Part shown: positions 1 through 8,805 of the stretch, in pieces
How the letters are laid out: the number at the start of each line of letters is the position of its first letter
Numbering within the stretch: position 1 is the stretch's first letter
Origin: Nocardia lijiangensis NBRC 108240
GTDB taxonomy: Bacteria; Actinomycetota; Actinomycetes; Mycobacteriales; Mycobacteriaceae
Direction: 5' to 3'
DNA: 50,343 nt
Assembly (NCBI RefSeq): GCF_001613045.1
Contig: NZ_BDBP01000077.1
Span: 1 to 50,343 of the forward strand
Translations under genes and position numbers: made by a program
Notes under the pieces: generated by a model
Told to the model about the DNA's origin: nothing
What the model saw: only the letters and a program-made list of their open reading frames with translations
Databases searched by the model: none

Positions 1-114
1 GGGTTCCCAAACGAGCTAGTGTGACTGTCAGGCGCTCCTCGTACTACCTCGTTTCCCTGGCTCAGCGTCTCCGCTCGGCCCCGGGTCGGTGTCCGTGTCG
101 CTCTGACTTGAATA
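1..114 (-). other. Putative 5' leader of an rRNA operon, cut by the window edge
   Basis: On the minus strand this stretch lies just downstream of a near-consensus promoter and holds no credible ORF. In mycobacteria the rRNA operon starts directly downstream of murA on the same strand, which fits here: murA ends at 202 and transcription runs toward position 1. No 16S sequence is visible, so the leader assignment is an inference from context. Confidence 0.5.
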
Positions 115-143
115 AAGTTACGTGGCTGCATTCACGATGTCAA
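115..143 (-). promoter_or_regulatory. Strong sigma-70-type promoter, probably for the rRNA operon
   Basis: Read on the minus strand, a perfect -35 box TTGACA (138-143) is followed after exactly 17 bp by a -10 box TAACTT (115-120). This is the closest match to the vegetative consensus seen in the window. It sits 59 bp beyond the murA stop and points away from murA, where the rrn operon begins in related genomes. A second, weaker -35-like TTGACC lies at 151-156. Confidence 0.7.
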
Positions 144-201
144 ATCGCCTGGTCAATACGGGTTTTCAGCGACTCAAGATCGTTCCGGCCCGCGAAAGAG
201 A

Positions 202-1482
202 TCAATCGGAGGCCCCGATCCGCTCCACCAGACCACCCAGCGCCTGCAACTGCTCGACGAAATTCGGGTAACCGCGGTCGATATGGAAGACGTCGTGCAC
301 TTCGGTCGTGCCGTCGGCGACCAGACCCGCGAGCACGAGACCCGCGCCGGCCCTGATGTCCGAGGACCACACCGGCGCACTGGACAGCCGCGGAATACCG
401 CGCACCACCGCGTGATGACCGTCGGTTCGGGCGTCGGCGCCCAGCCGGATCATCTCTTCCACGAAACGGAACCGGGCCTCGAAGATGTTCTCGGTGATCA
501 TCGAGGTGCCGTCCGCGATCGCGGCCAGGCCGATGGCCATCGGCTGCAGATCGGTCGGGAAGCCGGGGAACGGCAGGGTCGAGAAGTTCACCGCGCGCGG
601 ACGCTCCGGCTGCACGACCCGGAAGCCGTCCAGGTCGAAGGAGATTCGCGCGCCCGCCGAGCGCAGCTTGTCCAGCACGAGCGACAGGTGCTTCGGGTTC
701 ACGCCGGTGACGCGCACGTCGCCCATGGTCATGGACGCGGCGATCCCCCACGTCGCGGCGACGATGCGATCGCCGATCACCCGGTGATCGGTCGGGCGCA
801 GCCGCTTCACGCCCTGGATGGTGAGCACCGAGGTGCCCGCGCCGCTGATCCGGGCGCCCATCTGCACCAGCATGTTGCACAGGTCGACGATGTCGGGCTC
901 GCGCGCCGCGTTATCGATGACCGTCTCGCCCTCGGCGAGCACCGCGGCCATGAGGATGTTCTCGGTGGCGCCCACCGACGGGAAGTCGAGCCGGATCCGC
1001 GCGCCCTGCAGCTCGTCGGCGCGGGCAACGACGCAGCCGTGCTCGATCTCGCTGGTCGCGCCGAGCAGACGCAGGCCTGCCTGGTGCATGTCGAGTGGAC
1101 GGGAACCGATCGCGTCGCCGCCGGGCAGCGCGACCACCGCGCGCTTGCACCTGGCCATCAGCGGACCGAGCACGCACACCGAGGCGCGGAACTGCGTCAC
1201 CGCGGGGAAGTCCGCGTGGTACTTCGGTTCGGCCGGGGTGGTGATGGTGACCACGGAACAGTCGCCGGGCGCGTCGTCGGAGATGACGACCTCACAACCC
1301 AGCCCGCGCAGCACCTCGGCCATCAGCGGCACATCGAGAATGTCGGGGCAGTTCGTGATCGTCGACGTACCCTCGGCAAGCAGGGCTGCGGCCATCAGCT
1401 TGAGGACGCTGTTTTTAGCGCCTCCTACCGCGACCTCGCCGACGAGCCGATTGCCCCCGGTGACCAGAAACCGTTCGCTCAC
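202..1482 (-). CDS. murA: UDP-N-acetylglucosamine 1-carboxyvinyltransferase MurA
   Basis: MurA catalyses the first committed step of peptidoglycan synthesis, moving enolpyruvate from PEP to UDP-GlcNAc in the cytosol. The protein has the EPT-synthase fold signature near the N-terminus (GGAKNSVLKL) and about the usual length (426 aa from the GTG at 1482; an in-frame GTG at 1500 would add six residues). The GTG at 1482 gives the family-typical start SERFLVTGG. The active-site loop reads LPGGDAIGSRP: the position of the catalytic Cys of E. coli MurA (Cys115) is Asp, here about residue 123. The same change in mycobacterial MurA makes the enzyme insensitive to fosfomycin. No clear Shine-Dalgarno (SD) site supports either start. 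The gene follows the adenosyltransferase by 90 bp. Confidence 0.96.
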   Translation of the reverse strand: MSERFLVTGGNRLVGEVAVGGAKNSVLKLMAAALLAEGTSTITNCPDILDVPLMAEVLRGLGCEVVISDDAPGDCSVVTITTPAEPKYHADFPAVTQFRASVCVLGPLMARCKRAVVALPGGDAIGSRPLDMHQAGLRLLGATSEIEHGCVVARADELQGARIRLDFPSVGATENILMAAVLAEGETVIDNAAREPDIVDLCNMLVQMGARISGAGTSVLTIQGVKRLRPTDHRVIGDRIVAATWGIAASMTMGDVRVTGVNPKHLSLVLDKLRSAGARISFDLDGFRVVQPERPRAVNFSTLPFPGFPTDLQPMAIGLAAIADGTSMITENIFEARFRFVEEMIRLGADARTDGHHAVVRGIPRLSSAPVWSSDIRAGAGLVLAGLVADGTTEVHDVFHIDRGYPNFVEQLQALGGLVERIGASD

Positions 1483-1572
1483 AGTGGGTAGCTTATCCAC
1501 CGTCGGCGGCGCACATGCGCGTGTACGCGATCCCGGTGTGCTCGGACACGGTTCGAAGGGCCGACATCCCGG

Positions 1573-2148
1573 CTATTTCCTGCCGCCACCGGGCTGCCAC
1601 AGAATGTCGCCGTCGGGGTTGGTGTACCGGCTCAGGATGAAAAGCAGGTCCGACAGCCGATTGAGGTACTTTGCAGGCAGGGCGCTGGTGTCCTCGGGGT
1701 GCGCCTCGATCGCGGCCCACGCGGAGCGCTCGGCGCGGCGAGCCACGGTGCGCGCGGTGTGCAGCAGCGCCGCCAGCGGGGTGCCGCCCGGCAGAATGAA
1801 CGAATTCAGCGGCGCCAGTTCCGCATTGAACTCGTCACACCAGCCTTCCAGCCGGTCGATGTAGACCTGGGTGATGCGCAGCGGCGGGTACTTGGGTTCG
1901 GCGACCACGGGGGTGGACAGGTCGGCGCCCGCGTCGAACAGGTCGTTCTGGACCTGGCGCAGGACCGTCAGTAGGTGCTCGTCCGGTGCCCCGAGGGCGA
2001 TCGCGACCCCGATGGCTGCATTGGCTTCGTCGCAGTCCGCATAGGCGACCAGGCGCGCATCGTTCTTGGACACCCGGGAGAAATCGCTCAGTCCGGTGGT
2101 TCCGTCGTCACCGGTTCTGGTGTAGATCCGCGTCAGATGAACACTCAC
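1573..2148 (-). CDS. pduO: PduO-type ATP:cob(I)alamin adenosyltransferase
   Basis: The enzyme makes adenosylcobalamin from ATP and cob(I)alamin. The 191-residue protein starts at a GTG and shows the PduO-family N-terminal ATP-binding segment IYTRTGDDGTTGL (about residues 8-20), followed by an all-helical body and the conserved C-terminal LNRLSDLLFILSR. Length is normal for the family. It sits between the DUF2550 gene and murA, as the orthologue does in mycobacteria. Its product is the cofactor of the isobutyryl-CoA mutase encoded at 38804-42022, but the two genes are 36 kb apart and no shared control is visible. Confidence 0.92.
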   Translation of the reverse strand: MSVHLTRIYTRTGDDGTTGLSDFSRVSKNDARLVAYADCDEANAAIGVAIALGAPDEHLLTVLRQVQNDLFDAGADLSTPVVAEPKYPPLRITQVYIDRLEGWCDEFNAELAPLNSFILPGGTPLAALLHTARTVARRAERSAWAAIEAHPEDTSALPAKYLNRLSDLLFILSRYTNPDGDILWQPGGGRK

Positions 2149-2210
2149 GACCTGGCCTCGCTAACGCTTGGGTTCACTAGCCGACGCTCACTCACAAGGT
2201 TCCCCGCTCG

Positions 2211-2645
2211 CTACAGACCCGGCATACGGCGGGTTCGGTCCGACGGGCGGGATTCCACCCAGGACAGGAAGGCCGCGCGGGCGCCACGGTCCAGCGCGAG
2301 CTCGTAGTTGCCCTCGGTGTCGGCCACCGCGGTGACGATGATTTCGTCGGTCATGATGTCGTACTCGTCGCCGCGCGGTCCGCGGCGGTCACCGACTTCG
2401 ATGCCACGGCGCCGAATGGTGGCGTCCGGGCCCAGCTTGAGACTGGTGAGTTTGAAGAAAACGAGGCGGTCCTCGTCATAGCGAATGAGACCGTGCCGCC
2501 AGCCCTGACCGCCGTTCGCGGGCAGCACACGCAGAATCGCGGCGGTCCCACCGCGACGCAGCATGATCAGTCGGTAGACGGAGATCAACCCCACTGCGAC
2601 CAGCAGCACCACCAGAATGATCAAGACAACCATCCCGGTTTGCAA
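2211..2645 (-). CDS. DUF2550 family membrane-anchored protein
   Basis: A 144-residue protein with one N-terminal membrane segment (about residues 5-28, rich in V, L and I), a basic stop-transfer RLIMLRRGG, and a soluble domain. It matches the DUF2550 family that follows atpC in mycobacteria; its function is unknown. The start is a TTG at 2645 with an AAAGGA Shine-Dalgarno about nine bases upstream; an in-frame ATG four codons in lacks such a site. It lies 174 bp after atpC, beyond a strong hairpin, so it probably has its own promoter. Confidence 0.85.
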   Translation of the reverse strand: MQTGMVVLIILVVLLVAVGLISVYRLIMLRRGGTAAILRVLPANGGQGWRHGLIRYDEDRLVFFKLTSLKLGPDATIRRRGIEVGDRRGPRGDEYDIMTDEIIVTAVADTEGNYELALDRGARAAFLSWVESRPSDRTRRMPGL

Positions 2646-2755
2646 TGCTGTCCGTCCTTTCGCTCGGCATCCGCGTCACGAACCGCGGCGGATACCCATC
2701 CGTTGCGACATTCAAACACGAGTCTACAAACGGGTGAGCAACTGGGGCTGAATAC

Positions 2756-2793
2756 CATTGTCGGCGGCGAAGATACCTTCGCCGCCGACAATG
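2756..2793 (-). terminator. Long hairpin closing the atp operon
   Basis: A perfect 17-bp inverted repeat (arm CATTGTCGGCGGCGAAG at 2756-2772, complementary arm at 2777-2793) with a 4-nt loop starts 26 bp past the atpC stop. It has no U tract, a form common in actinobacterial terminators. A smaller hairpin, GACCC/GGGTC, lies at 2805-2818, right at the atpC stop. Confidence 0.8.
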
Positions 2794-2819
2794 GGGATGT
2801 TCACGACCCGTCAGGGTCT

Positions 2820-3197
2820 TCAGGCGCTCGCGACCTGCTCGACCGCGCGCACCCGGGCCTGCGCCGCCCGCTGCTGTTCCTCGGTGGCAGACGTGTCGGC
2901 CAGCACCTTGCGTGCCGCCTCGACGTCCACCTCACCGGCGAACTCCGCGGACTCGGCCAGGACCCGCACCGTGGTGGCGGTGACCGAGAAGAAACCGCCG
3001 TGCACGGCGGCCACGATCCGCTCGCCATCGGTGGACACGATGTTCACGGTGCCACCCTCGACCAGCTGGCCGAGGAGCGGCTCGTGGCCCGGCATGATGC
3101 CGATCTGGCCCTCGGTGGTCTGCGCGCTGACGAACGACGCCTGGCCGGACCAGAGCAGCCGTTCGACGGCGACGAGATCGACTGACATTTCAGCCAT
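2820..3197 (-). CDS. atpC: F1Fo-ATP synthase subunit epsilon
   Basis: The 125-residue epsilon subunit of the F1 central stalk couples rotation to catalysis and can restrain ATP hydrolysis. The N-terminal beta-sandwich is recognisable (SVDLVAVERLLWSGQA, then MPGHEPLLGQL around residues 35-45), followed by a short helical C-terminus (EEQQRAAQARVRAVE). It is the last gene of the atp operon and starts six bases after the atpD stop. Confidence 0.95.
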   Translation of the reverse strand: MAEMSVDLVAVERLLWSGQASFVSAQTTEGQIGIMPGHEPLLGQLVEGGTVNIVSTDGERIVAAVHGGFFSVTATTVRVLAESAEFAGEVDVEAARKVLADTSATEEQQRAAQARVRAVEQVASA

Positions 3198-3203
3198 CGG
3201 TGA

Positions 3204-4652
3204 CTACTTTCCGGCGATCTTCTTCGCGGCCGCCTCGACGTCGTCGAGACCACCGCAGGAGTTGAACGCCTGCTCCGGGAAGTGGTCGAACTCACCCTTG
3301 CAGACCCGGTCGAAGTCATCGATGGTCTGCTCCAGCGGCACGACCGAACCGACCTGACCGGTGAACTTCTCGGCCACGATGAAGTTCTGGCCGAGGAACT
3401 TCTCCAGACGGCGGGCGCGACCGACGAGGACCTTGTCCTCTTCGGAGAGCTCGTCCATACCGAGGATGGCGATGATGTCCTGCAGTTCCTTGTACTTCTG
3501 CAGGATCCGCTTCACCTCGTTGGCCACGGCGAAGTGCCGGTCGCCGACGATCGAGGCCTCCAGGATGCGGGAGGTCGAGGTCAGCGGGTCGACGGCCGGG
3601 TAGATGCCCTTCTGCGAGATCGGGCGGGAGAGCTCGGTCGTCGCGTCGAGGTGGGCGAAGGTGGTCGCCGGGGCCGGGTCGGTGTAGTCGTCGGCGGGCA
3701 CGTAGATGGCCTGCAGCGAGGTGATCGACCGACCACGGGTCGAGGTGATGCGCTCCTGCAGCTCACCCATCTCGTCGGCCAGCGTGGGCTGGTAACCGAC
3801 GGCGGAGGGCATACGGCCGAGCAGGGTCGACACCTCGGAACCGGCCTGGGTGAACCGGAAGATGTTGTCGATGAACAGCAGCACGTCCTGGTGCTGCACG
3901 TCGCGGAAGTACTCGGCCATGGTCAGGGCCGAGAGGGCGACGCGCATACGGGTGCCCGGCGGCTCGTCCATCTGGCCGAAGACAAGGGCGGTGTCCTGGA
4001 GGACGCCCATCTCTTCCATCTCCAGGCGGAGGTCGGTGCCCTCACGGGTGCGCTCACCGACGCCCGCGAACACGGAGGTGCCGGAGAACTCACGCGCGAT
4101 ACGGGTGATCATCTCCTGGATCAGAACGGTCTTGCCGACGCCGGCGCCACCGAACAGACCGATCTTGCCGCCCTTCACGTACGGGGTCAGCAGGTCGATG
4201 ACCTTGATACCGGTCTCGAGGATCTCGGTCTTGCCCTCGAGCTGGTCGAAGCTCGGCGGCTTGCGGTGGATGCCCCACTGCTCGCCGTCGCGGCCGGTGC
4301 CCGGCGCGTCGAGGCAGTCGCCGAGGGCGTTGAAGACGTGGCCCTTGACGACGTCACCGACGGGCACCGAGATCGGCTTACCGGTGTCGGTGACGGTCGC
4401 GCCGCGGACCAGGCCGTCGGTCGGCTGCATCGAGATGGTGCGCACGATGTTGTCGCCGAGGTGCTGGGCGACCTCGAGGGTCAGGGTCTTGGCCACCGAC
4501 GCCAGCTTGATGTCGGCGTTCAGAGCGTTGAACAGCTCGGGGATCGCGCCACGCGGGAACTCGACGTCCACGACGGGGCCGATGACCCGGACGACGCGGC
4601 CTGCGGCGGCGCCGGTCCGGCTCGTGTTGTCTTGAGTGACAGCTGCGGTCAT
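3204..4652 (-). CDS. atpD: F1Fo-ATP synthase subunit beta (catalytic)
   Basis: The catalytic F1 subunit, 482 aa. The Walker A loop GGAGVGKT lies at residues 168-175, followed by the catalytic-Glu segment GVGERTREG, the Walker B segment LLFIDNIFRF, and the DELSEED motif that contacts gamma (LGMDELSEEDK). The N-terminus has a short Ala/Thr extension before the beta-barrel (VIGPVVDVEFP). It lies between atpG and atpC. Confidence 0.98.
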   Translation of the reverse strand: MTAAVTQDNTSRTGAAAGRVVRVIGPVVDVEFPRGAIPELFNALNADIKLASVAKTLTLEVAQHLGDNIVRTISMQPTDGLVRGATVTDTGKPISVPVGDVVKGHVFNALGDCLDAPGTGRDGEQWGIHRKPPSFDQLEGKTEILETGIKVIDLLTPYVKGGKIGLFGGAGVGKTVLIQEMITRIAREFSGTSVFAGVGERTREGTDLRLEMEEMGVLQDTALVFGQMDEPPGTRMRVALSALTMAEYFRDVQHQDVLLFIDNIFRFTQAGSEVSTLLGRMPSAVGYQPTLADEMGELQERITSTRGRSITSLQAIYVPADDYTDPAPATTFAHLDATTELSRPISQKGIYPAVDPLTSTSRILEASIVGDRHFAVANEVKRILQKYKELQDIIAILGMDELSEEDKVLVGRARRLEKFLGQNFIVAEKFTGQVGSVVPLEQTIDDFDRVCKGEFDHFPEQAFNSCGGLDDVEAAAKKIAGK

Positions 4653-4677
4653 TTGGATTGGTTCTCTTCCTGCGCTT

Positions 4678-5649
4678 CTAGTCGCGGTCCGAGCTCGACG
4701 CCAGCGCGTTCACGCCGCCGACGATTTCGCTGATTTCCTGCGTGATCTGGGCCTGACGCACCGAGTTCGCCTCGCGCTGAAGAACACTCGCGAGTTCGTT
4801 GGCGTTGTCGGTGGCCGCCTTCATTGCGGTGCGCCGAGCCGCGGACTCGGATGCCGCTGCCTCGAGCAACGACGCGTAGATACGCGTGTTCACGTACTTC
4901 GGCAGCAGCGCCGCCAGCAGTACATCGGCGTCGGGCTCGAATTCGTACTGCGCCTGCGGTTCGGCGGTGGGCGAATCGGAGAACGAGTCCGCCCCCATGT
5001 CGAAGTTCTCGTCGACGAAGCTCACCTGGATCGGCGCCAGGCGGCGCACCTCCGGGGTCTGCGTCAACATCGACACGAACCGCGTGTACACGATGTGCAG
5101 CTCGTCGACGCCCTCGATGTCGCCGGTGCCGTGCGGATGCGGCACCTGACCGTCGGAGCCCGCCATGAAGGCGTCCACCAGGTGGATACAGGCCGCCGAG
5201 GCGTCGTTGTACTTCGGCTGCTGCGAGAAACCGGTCCACGCCGAGATCAGCGGGCGGTTGCGGAAGGTGTAGTACGTGAGGCCCTTGTTGCCCATCACGT
5301 ACAGCACCGGCTCCTTGCCCTCGCCGCGCAGGGTGGTCATCAGCTCTTCGGCGCGCTTGAGCACGTTGGAGTTGTAACCACCACACATGCCGCTGTCACT
5401 GGTGATCACCAGCACGGCGGCGCGACGCGGGTTGGAGCGCTCGGTCAGCAGCGGGTGCGCAAGGTTCTTCGACGCGCTCGCGAGCTCGGCGAGGACCTTG
5501 GTGATCTCCTCCGCGTACGGCTTGGCTGCCGCAACCCTGGCCTGGGCCTTGGAGATTCGCGAGGTCGCGATCAACTCTTGGGCCTTGGTGATCTTCTTGA
5601 TCGAATTCACACCACGAATGCGGGAGCGCAATTCACGCAAGCTTGCCAC
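4678..5649 (-). CDS. atpG: F1Fo-ATP synthase subunit gamma
   Basis: The rotor shaft of F1, 323 aa. The N-terminal helix MASLRELRSRIRGVNSIKKITKAQELIA and the C-terminal helix (NANELASVLQREANSVRQAQITQEISEIVGG) form the coiled-coil shaft and are well conserved. The central domain carries an insertion around PHPHGTGDIEGVDELH, in the area where mycobacterial gamma has a lineage-specific loop. It starts 51 bp after atpA and precedes atpD by 25 bp. Confidence 0.96.
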   Translation of the reverse strand: MASLRELRSRIRGVNSIKKITKAQELIATSRISKAQARVAAAKPYAEEITKVLAELASASKNLAHPLLTERSNPRRAAVLVITSDSGMCGGYNSNVLKRAEELMTTLRGEGKEPVLYVMGNKGLTYYTFRNRPLISAWTGFSQQPKYNDASAACIHLVDAFMAGSDGQVPHPHGTGDIEGVDELHIVYTRFVSMLTQTPEVRRLAPIQVSFVDENFDMGADSFSDSPTAEPQAQYEFEPDADVLLAALLPKYVNTRIYASLLEAAASESAARRTAMKAATDNANELASVLQREANSVRQAQITQEISEIVGGVNALASSSDRD

Positions 5650-5700
5650 GGTTCACACTCCCTTCATTCGCCAGATTCCAATAGCGCATTGGTCGCCCGA

Positions 5701-7338
5701 TTACTTCTCGACGTGCTTGCGGGTGACCGACAGCGACTCGACCTCTTCGTGGTCCAGCTCGCCGGCTTCCGCCTCGTTCACCACACGGCTGCCGTCGGAG
5801 GCGAGGAAGCCCTGCTTGAACTTGTCGGTGGCCGCCTTGATGGCGTCGCCGTTCTCGGCGTCGAGGACCTTGCCGCCCTCGATCGACTTGAACGCGTCGG
5901 CCGCGCTGCGGTGCAGGTCCTCGATCAGCTCCACGTTGAAGCGGCGGATGTCGCCGACCGGAACCGAGTCGTAGTAACCGGCGTCGACGAGGAAGATCGA
6001 GACGATCTGGTCCTCGACCGCGACCGGGGAGTACTGGTCCTGCTTGAGCAGCTCCACCCAGCGGGCGCCGCGCTCGAGCTGCGCCAGCGAGGCGGCGTCG
6101 AGGTCGGAGGCGAAGGCGGAGAACGCCTCCAGCTCGCGGTACTGCGCCATTTCCAGACGCAGCGAACCGGCGACCTTCTTCATGCCCTTGGTCTGGGCGG
6201 CGCCACCGACACGGGAGACCGAGGTACCGACGTTGATCGCCGGGCGCACACCCTTGTTGAACAGGTCGGACTCGAGGAAGACCTGGCCGTCGGTGATGGA
6301 GATGACGTTGGTCGGAATGAACGCCGAGACGTCGTTGGCCTTGGTCTCGATGATCGGCAGACCGGTCATCGAGCCCGCGCCCATCTCGTCGGACAGCTTG
6401 GCGCAACGCTCGAGCAGACGCGAGTGCAGGTAGAAGACGTCACCCGGGTACGCCTCGCGGCCCGGCGGGCGGCGCAGCAGCAGCGAGATGGCGCGGTAGG
6501 CCTCGGCCTGCTTGGTCAGGTCGTCGAACACGATCAGGACGTGCTTGCCCTGGTACATCCAGTGCTGGCCGATGGCCGAGCCGGTGTAGGGGGCCAGCCA
6601 CTTGAAGCCGGCGGAGTCGGAGGCCGGGGCCGCGACGATGGTGGTGTACTCCATCGCGCCGTGCTCCTCCAGCGCGGACTTCACGCCCGCGATGGTGGAA
6701 CCCTTCTGGCCGATGGCGACGTAGATGCAGCGCATCTGCTTGGTGGGGTCGCCGGACTCCCAGTTGGCCTTCTGGTTCAGGATCGCGTCGATGCAGACGG
6801 CGGTCTTGCCGGTCTTGCGGTCGCCGATGATCAGCTGACGCTGGCCACGACCGATCGCGGTCAGGGCGTCGATGGCGGTGATGCCGGTGGCCATCGGCTC
6901 CTCGACCGGCTGGCGCTCCAGCACGGTCGCGGCCTGCAGCTCCAGCACGCGGCGCTCTTCGGACTCGATCTCGCCGAGGCCGTCGATCGGCTGGCCGAGC
7001 GGGTTCACCACGCGGCCGAGGAACTTGTCGCCGACCGGCACCGAGAGCACGTCACCGGTGCGGCGGACCTGCTGACCCTCTTCGATCTCGGCGTACTCGC
7101 CGAGGATGACCGCACCGATCTCGCGGTCCTCGAGGTTCAGCGCAACGCCGAGCACGCCGCCCGGGAACTCGAGCAGCTCGTTGGCCATAGCCGAGGGCAG
7201 GCCGCTGACGTGCGCGATGCCGTCGCTGGTGTCGGTGACCACACCGACTTCTTCGATGGACGTCTGGGGGGTGTAGCTCTGGGTGTAGCTCTCGATCGCG
7301 CTACGGATCTCGTCGGAGGAGATCGTCAGCTCCGCCAT
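5701..7338 (-). CDS. atpA: F1Fo-ATP synthase subunit alpha
   Basis: The regulatory, non-catalytic nucleotide-binding F1 subunit, 545 aa. Walker A is GDRKTGKT at residues 172-179. The protein is longer than the roughly 510 residues of E. coli alpha because of a C-terminal tail ending in SVTRKHVEK; mycobacterial alpha has a comparable tail known to suppress ATP hydrolysis, so the same role is inferred here. It sits between atpH and atpG. Confidence 0.97.
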   Translation of the reverse strand: MAELTISSDEIRSAIESYTQSYTPQTSIEEVGVVTDTSDGIAHVSGLPSAMANELLEFPGGVLGVALNLEDREIGAVILGEYAEIEEGQQVRRTGDVLSVPVGDKFLGRVVNPLGQPIDGLGEIESEERRVLELQAATVLERQPVEEPMATGITAIDALTAIGRGQRQLIIGDRKTGKTAVCIDAILNQKANWESGDPTKQMRCIYVAIGQKGSTIAGVKSALEEHGAMEYTTIVAAPASDSAGFKWLAPYTGSAIGQHWMYQGKHVLIVFDDLTKQAEAYRAISLLLRRPPGREAYPGDVFYLHSRLLERCAKLSDEMGAGSMTGLPIIETKANDVSAFIPTNVISITDGQVFLESDLFNKGVRPAINVGTSVSRVGGAAQTKGMKKVAGSLRLEMAQYRELEAFSAFASDLDAASLAQLERGARWVELLKQDQYSPVAVEDQIVSIFLVDAGYYDSVPVGDIRRFNVELIEDLHRSAADAFKSIEGGKVLDAENGDAIKAATDKFKQGFLASDGSRVVNEAEAGELDHEEVESLSVTRKHVEK

Positions 7339-7410
7339 GTTCTTCCTGCTCTCGCTGTAAGGGTCTCGAATGTCGGTGTTGGCGCCGGTGCCTGGGCCGG
7401 CAGAGCCGGA

Positions 7411-8220
7411 CTACGCCAGCTCGCGGCGCAGCCGCTCCAGTCGGCCGGTAGCGCTGCCGTCGATCACGTCGTCGCCGACGCGGACGACCAGCCCGCTCAG
7501 CAGCTCCTGATCGACCTCGACGTGCACCGTGATCGGCTTGCCGTAGATGCGCTGCAGGGACGCGGCGAGCCGCTCCCGCTGCTGCGGCGTCAGGGCGATC
7601 GCGGCACGCACGTGCGCGACGATCTGGCTACGCCGGGCGGCGGCCAGGTCGGACAACTCGTCGAAGGCCGGGCCGAGGCCGATACGCTGCCGGGCCACCG
7701 CCTGCTCCGCGAGGGTCACGGTGATGGTCTCGGCCTTGCCGGACAGCAGCCCGGCGATCAGCTCGCGCTTGGCCGAACCCGGCTTCCCGCGATCGGACAG
7801 CGCCTGCTCCAGCTCGGGGTTGTCGGCGATGATCCGGCCGAGCCGGAACAGCTCGTCCTCGACCGCCTCGAGCTTGCCGCTGTCGGCGGCCGACTCGAGC
7901 AGGGCCTCCTGGCCGAGCAGCACAAGGGTGTCGACCAGATCGGAGGTGCGCGACCAGTCCTGCGCCACCGCGGTGGTCAGCACCGCCAGGGTGGCGGGGC
8001 TGACCTTGCCGCCGAAGACCCGCTCGCTCAGCTCGGCGCGCACCGAACCGGGCACCGACACGTCCGCGAGCGCAACACGCAGCGAACGCTGGTCGTCGAG
8101 CACGGCGACAGCGGCGAACAGTTCCGAGCCCGTCGTGGCGGCAACACTGTCGCTTCCGGTCAGAGCGGCCCGAAGCGCCTCCCGGGACCGGGAGCTGGCC
8201 TCGCGGCTCGCTGCGTACAT
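7411..8220 (-). CDS. atpH: F1Fo-ATP synthase subunit delta (not fused to b)
   Basis: The delta subunit links F1 to the peripheral stalk. From the ATG at 8220 it has 269 residues, beginning MYAASREASSRSREAL; this start is 20 bp past the atpF stop, while an upstream in-frame ATG at 8283 would overlap atpF by 44 bp. It is longer than E. coli delta (about 177 aa) but has no transmembrane b-type segment, so it is not the b-delta fusion of mycobacteria. The C-terminal half (PITVHVEVDQELLSGLVVRVGDDVIDGS) is the conserved OSCP/delta end. Confidence 0.94.
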   Translation of the reverse strand: MYAASREASSRSREALRAALTGSDSVAATTGSELFAAVAVLDDQRSLRVALADVSVPGSVRAELSERVFGGKVSPATLAVLTTAVAQDWSRTSDLVDTLVLLGQEALLESAADSGKLEAVEDELFRLGRIIADNPELEQALSDRGKPGSAKRELIAGLLSGKAETITVTLAEQAVARQRIGLGPAFDELSDLAAARRSQIVAHVRAAIALTPQQRERLAASLQRIYGKPITVHVEVDQELLSGLVVRVGDDVIDGSATGRLERLRRELA

Positions 8221-8239
8221 GCTTCTCACTTTCGCGTCG

Positions 8240-8800
8240 TTACCTTCCGACCCCGATGCCGGCGTCGGTCTCGTCGAGTTCACTCAGGAACTTCTCGATC
8301 GAGGCCGCCTGCTTGGCTTCGTCCGAAACCGACTGACCGATGATCTTCTCGGCCAGGTCGACGGCCGTGCGGCCGACTTCGGAGCGCAGCTCGGTGAGGA
8401 TCTGCTGGCGCTGGGCTTCCAGCTGGGAGTGGCCTGCGGCCACGATGCGGTCGCTTTCGGCCTGGGCCTCCGAGCGCATCTGCGCAAGGATCTGCTGGCC
8501 CTGGGTGCGCGCGTCCTCACGGATGCGCGCGGCCTCGAGACGCGCGTCGGCCAGCTGCTGCTGGTACTGCTGCAGGGTGAGCTGAGCTTCTTCCTGCGCG
8601 GCCTCGGCCTTGGCGATGCCGCCCTCGATCTTGTCGGCACGCTCGTCGAGCACCTTGGTCAGGCGCGGGATGACGTACTTGTAGAACAGCACCGCGATGA
8701 TCGCGACGCAGACCACTGACCAGACGATGTCGTACGTTTCGGGGACGAGAGGATTCACATCCTCTCCGCCCTCCGCTGCGAGTACTGCGAACTCGTACAT
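8240..8800 (-). CDS. atpF: F1Fo-ATP synthase subunit b
   Basis: The peripheral-stalk subunit, 186 aa. One membrane helix (about residues 25-43, IVWSVVCVAIIAVLFYKYV) is followed by a long charged coiled coil rich in Ala, Glu, Gln and Arg. Mycobacteria carry a short b plus a b-delta fusion, whereas here b and delta are independent genes. It starts five bases after the atpE stop. Confidence 0.95.
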   Translation of the reverse strand: MYEFAVLAAEGGEDVNPLVPETYDIVWSVVCVAIIAVLFYKYVIPRLTKVLDERADKIEGGIAKAEAAQEEAQLTLQQYQQQLADARLEAARIREDARTQGQQILAQMRSEAQAESDRIVAAGHSQLEAQRQQILTELRSEVGRTAVDLAEKIIGQSVSDEAKQAASIEKFLSELDETDAGIGVGR

Positions 8801-8805
8801 CGGAA

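Noticed and set aside
341..346. Frameshift or pseudogene in any core gene
   Set aside because: All core genes from murA to argS have full length and intact motifs; I saw no broken frame.
4636..8343. A 1,235-codon open frame on the plus strand across the ATP synthase genes
   Set aside because: It is the antisense of atpD, atpG, atpA and atpH; the protein is low-complexity Arg/Leu/Gly/Asp/Val with no domain, as expected from GC-rich codons read backwards.
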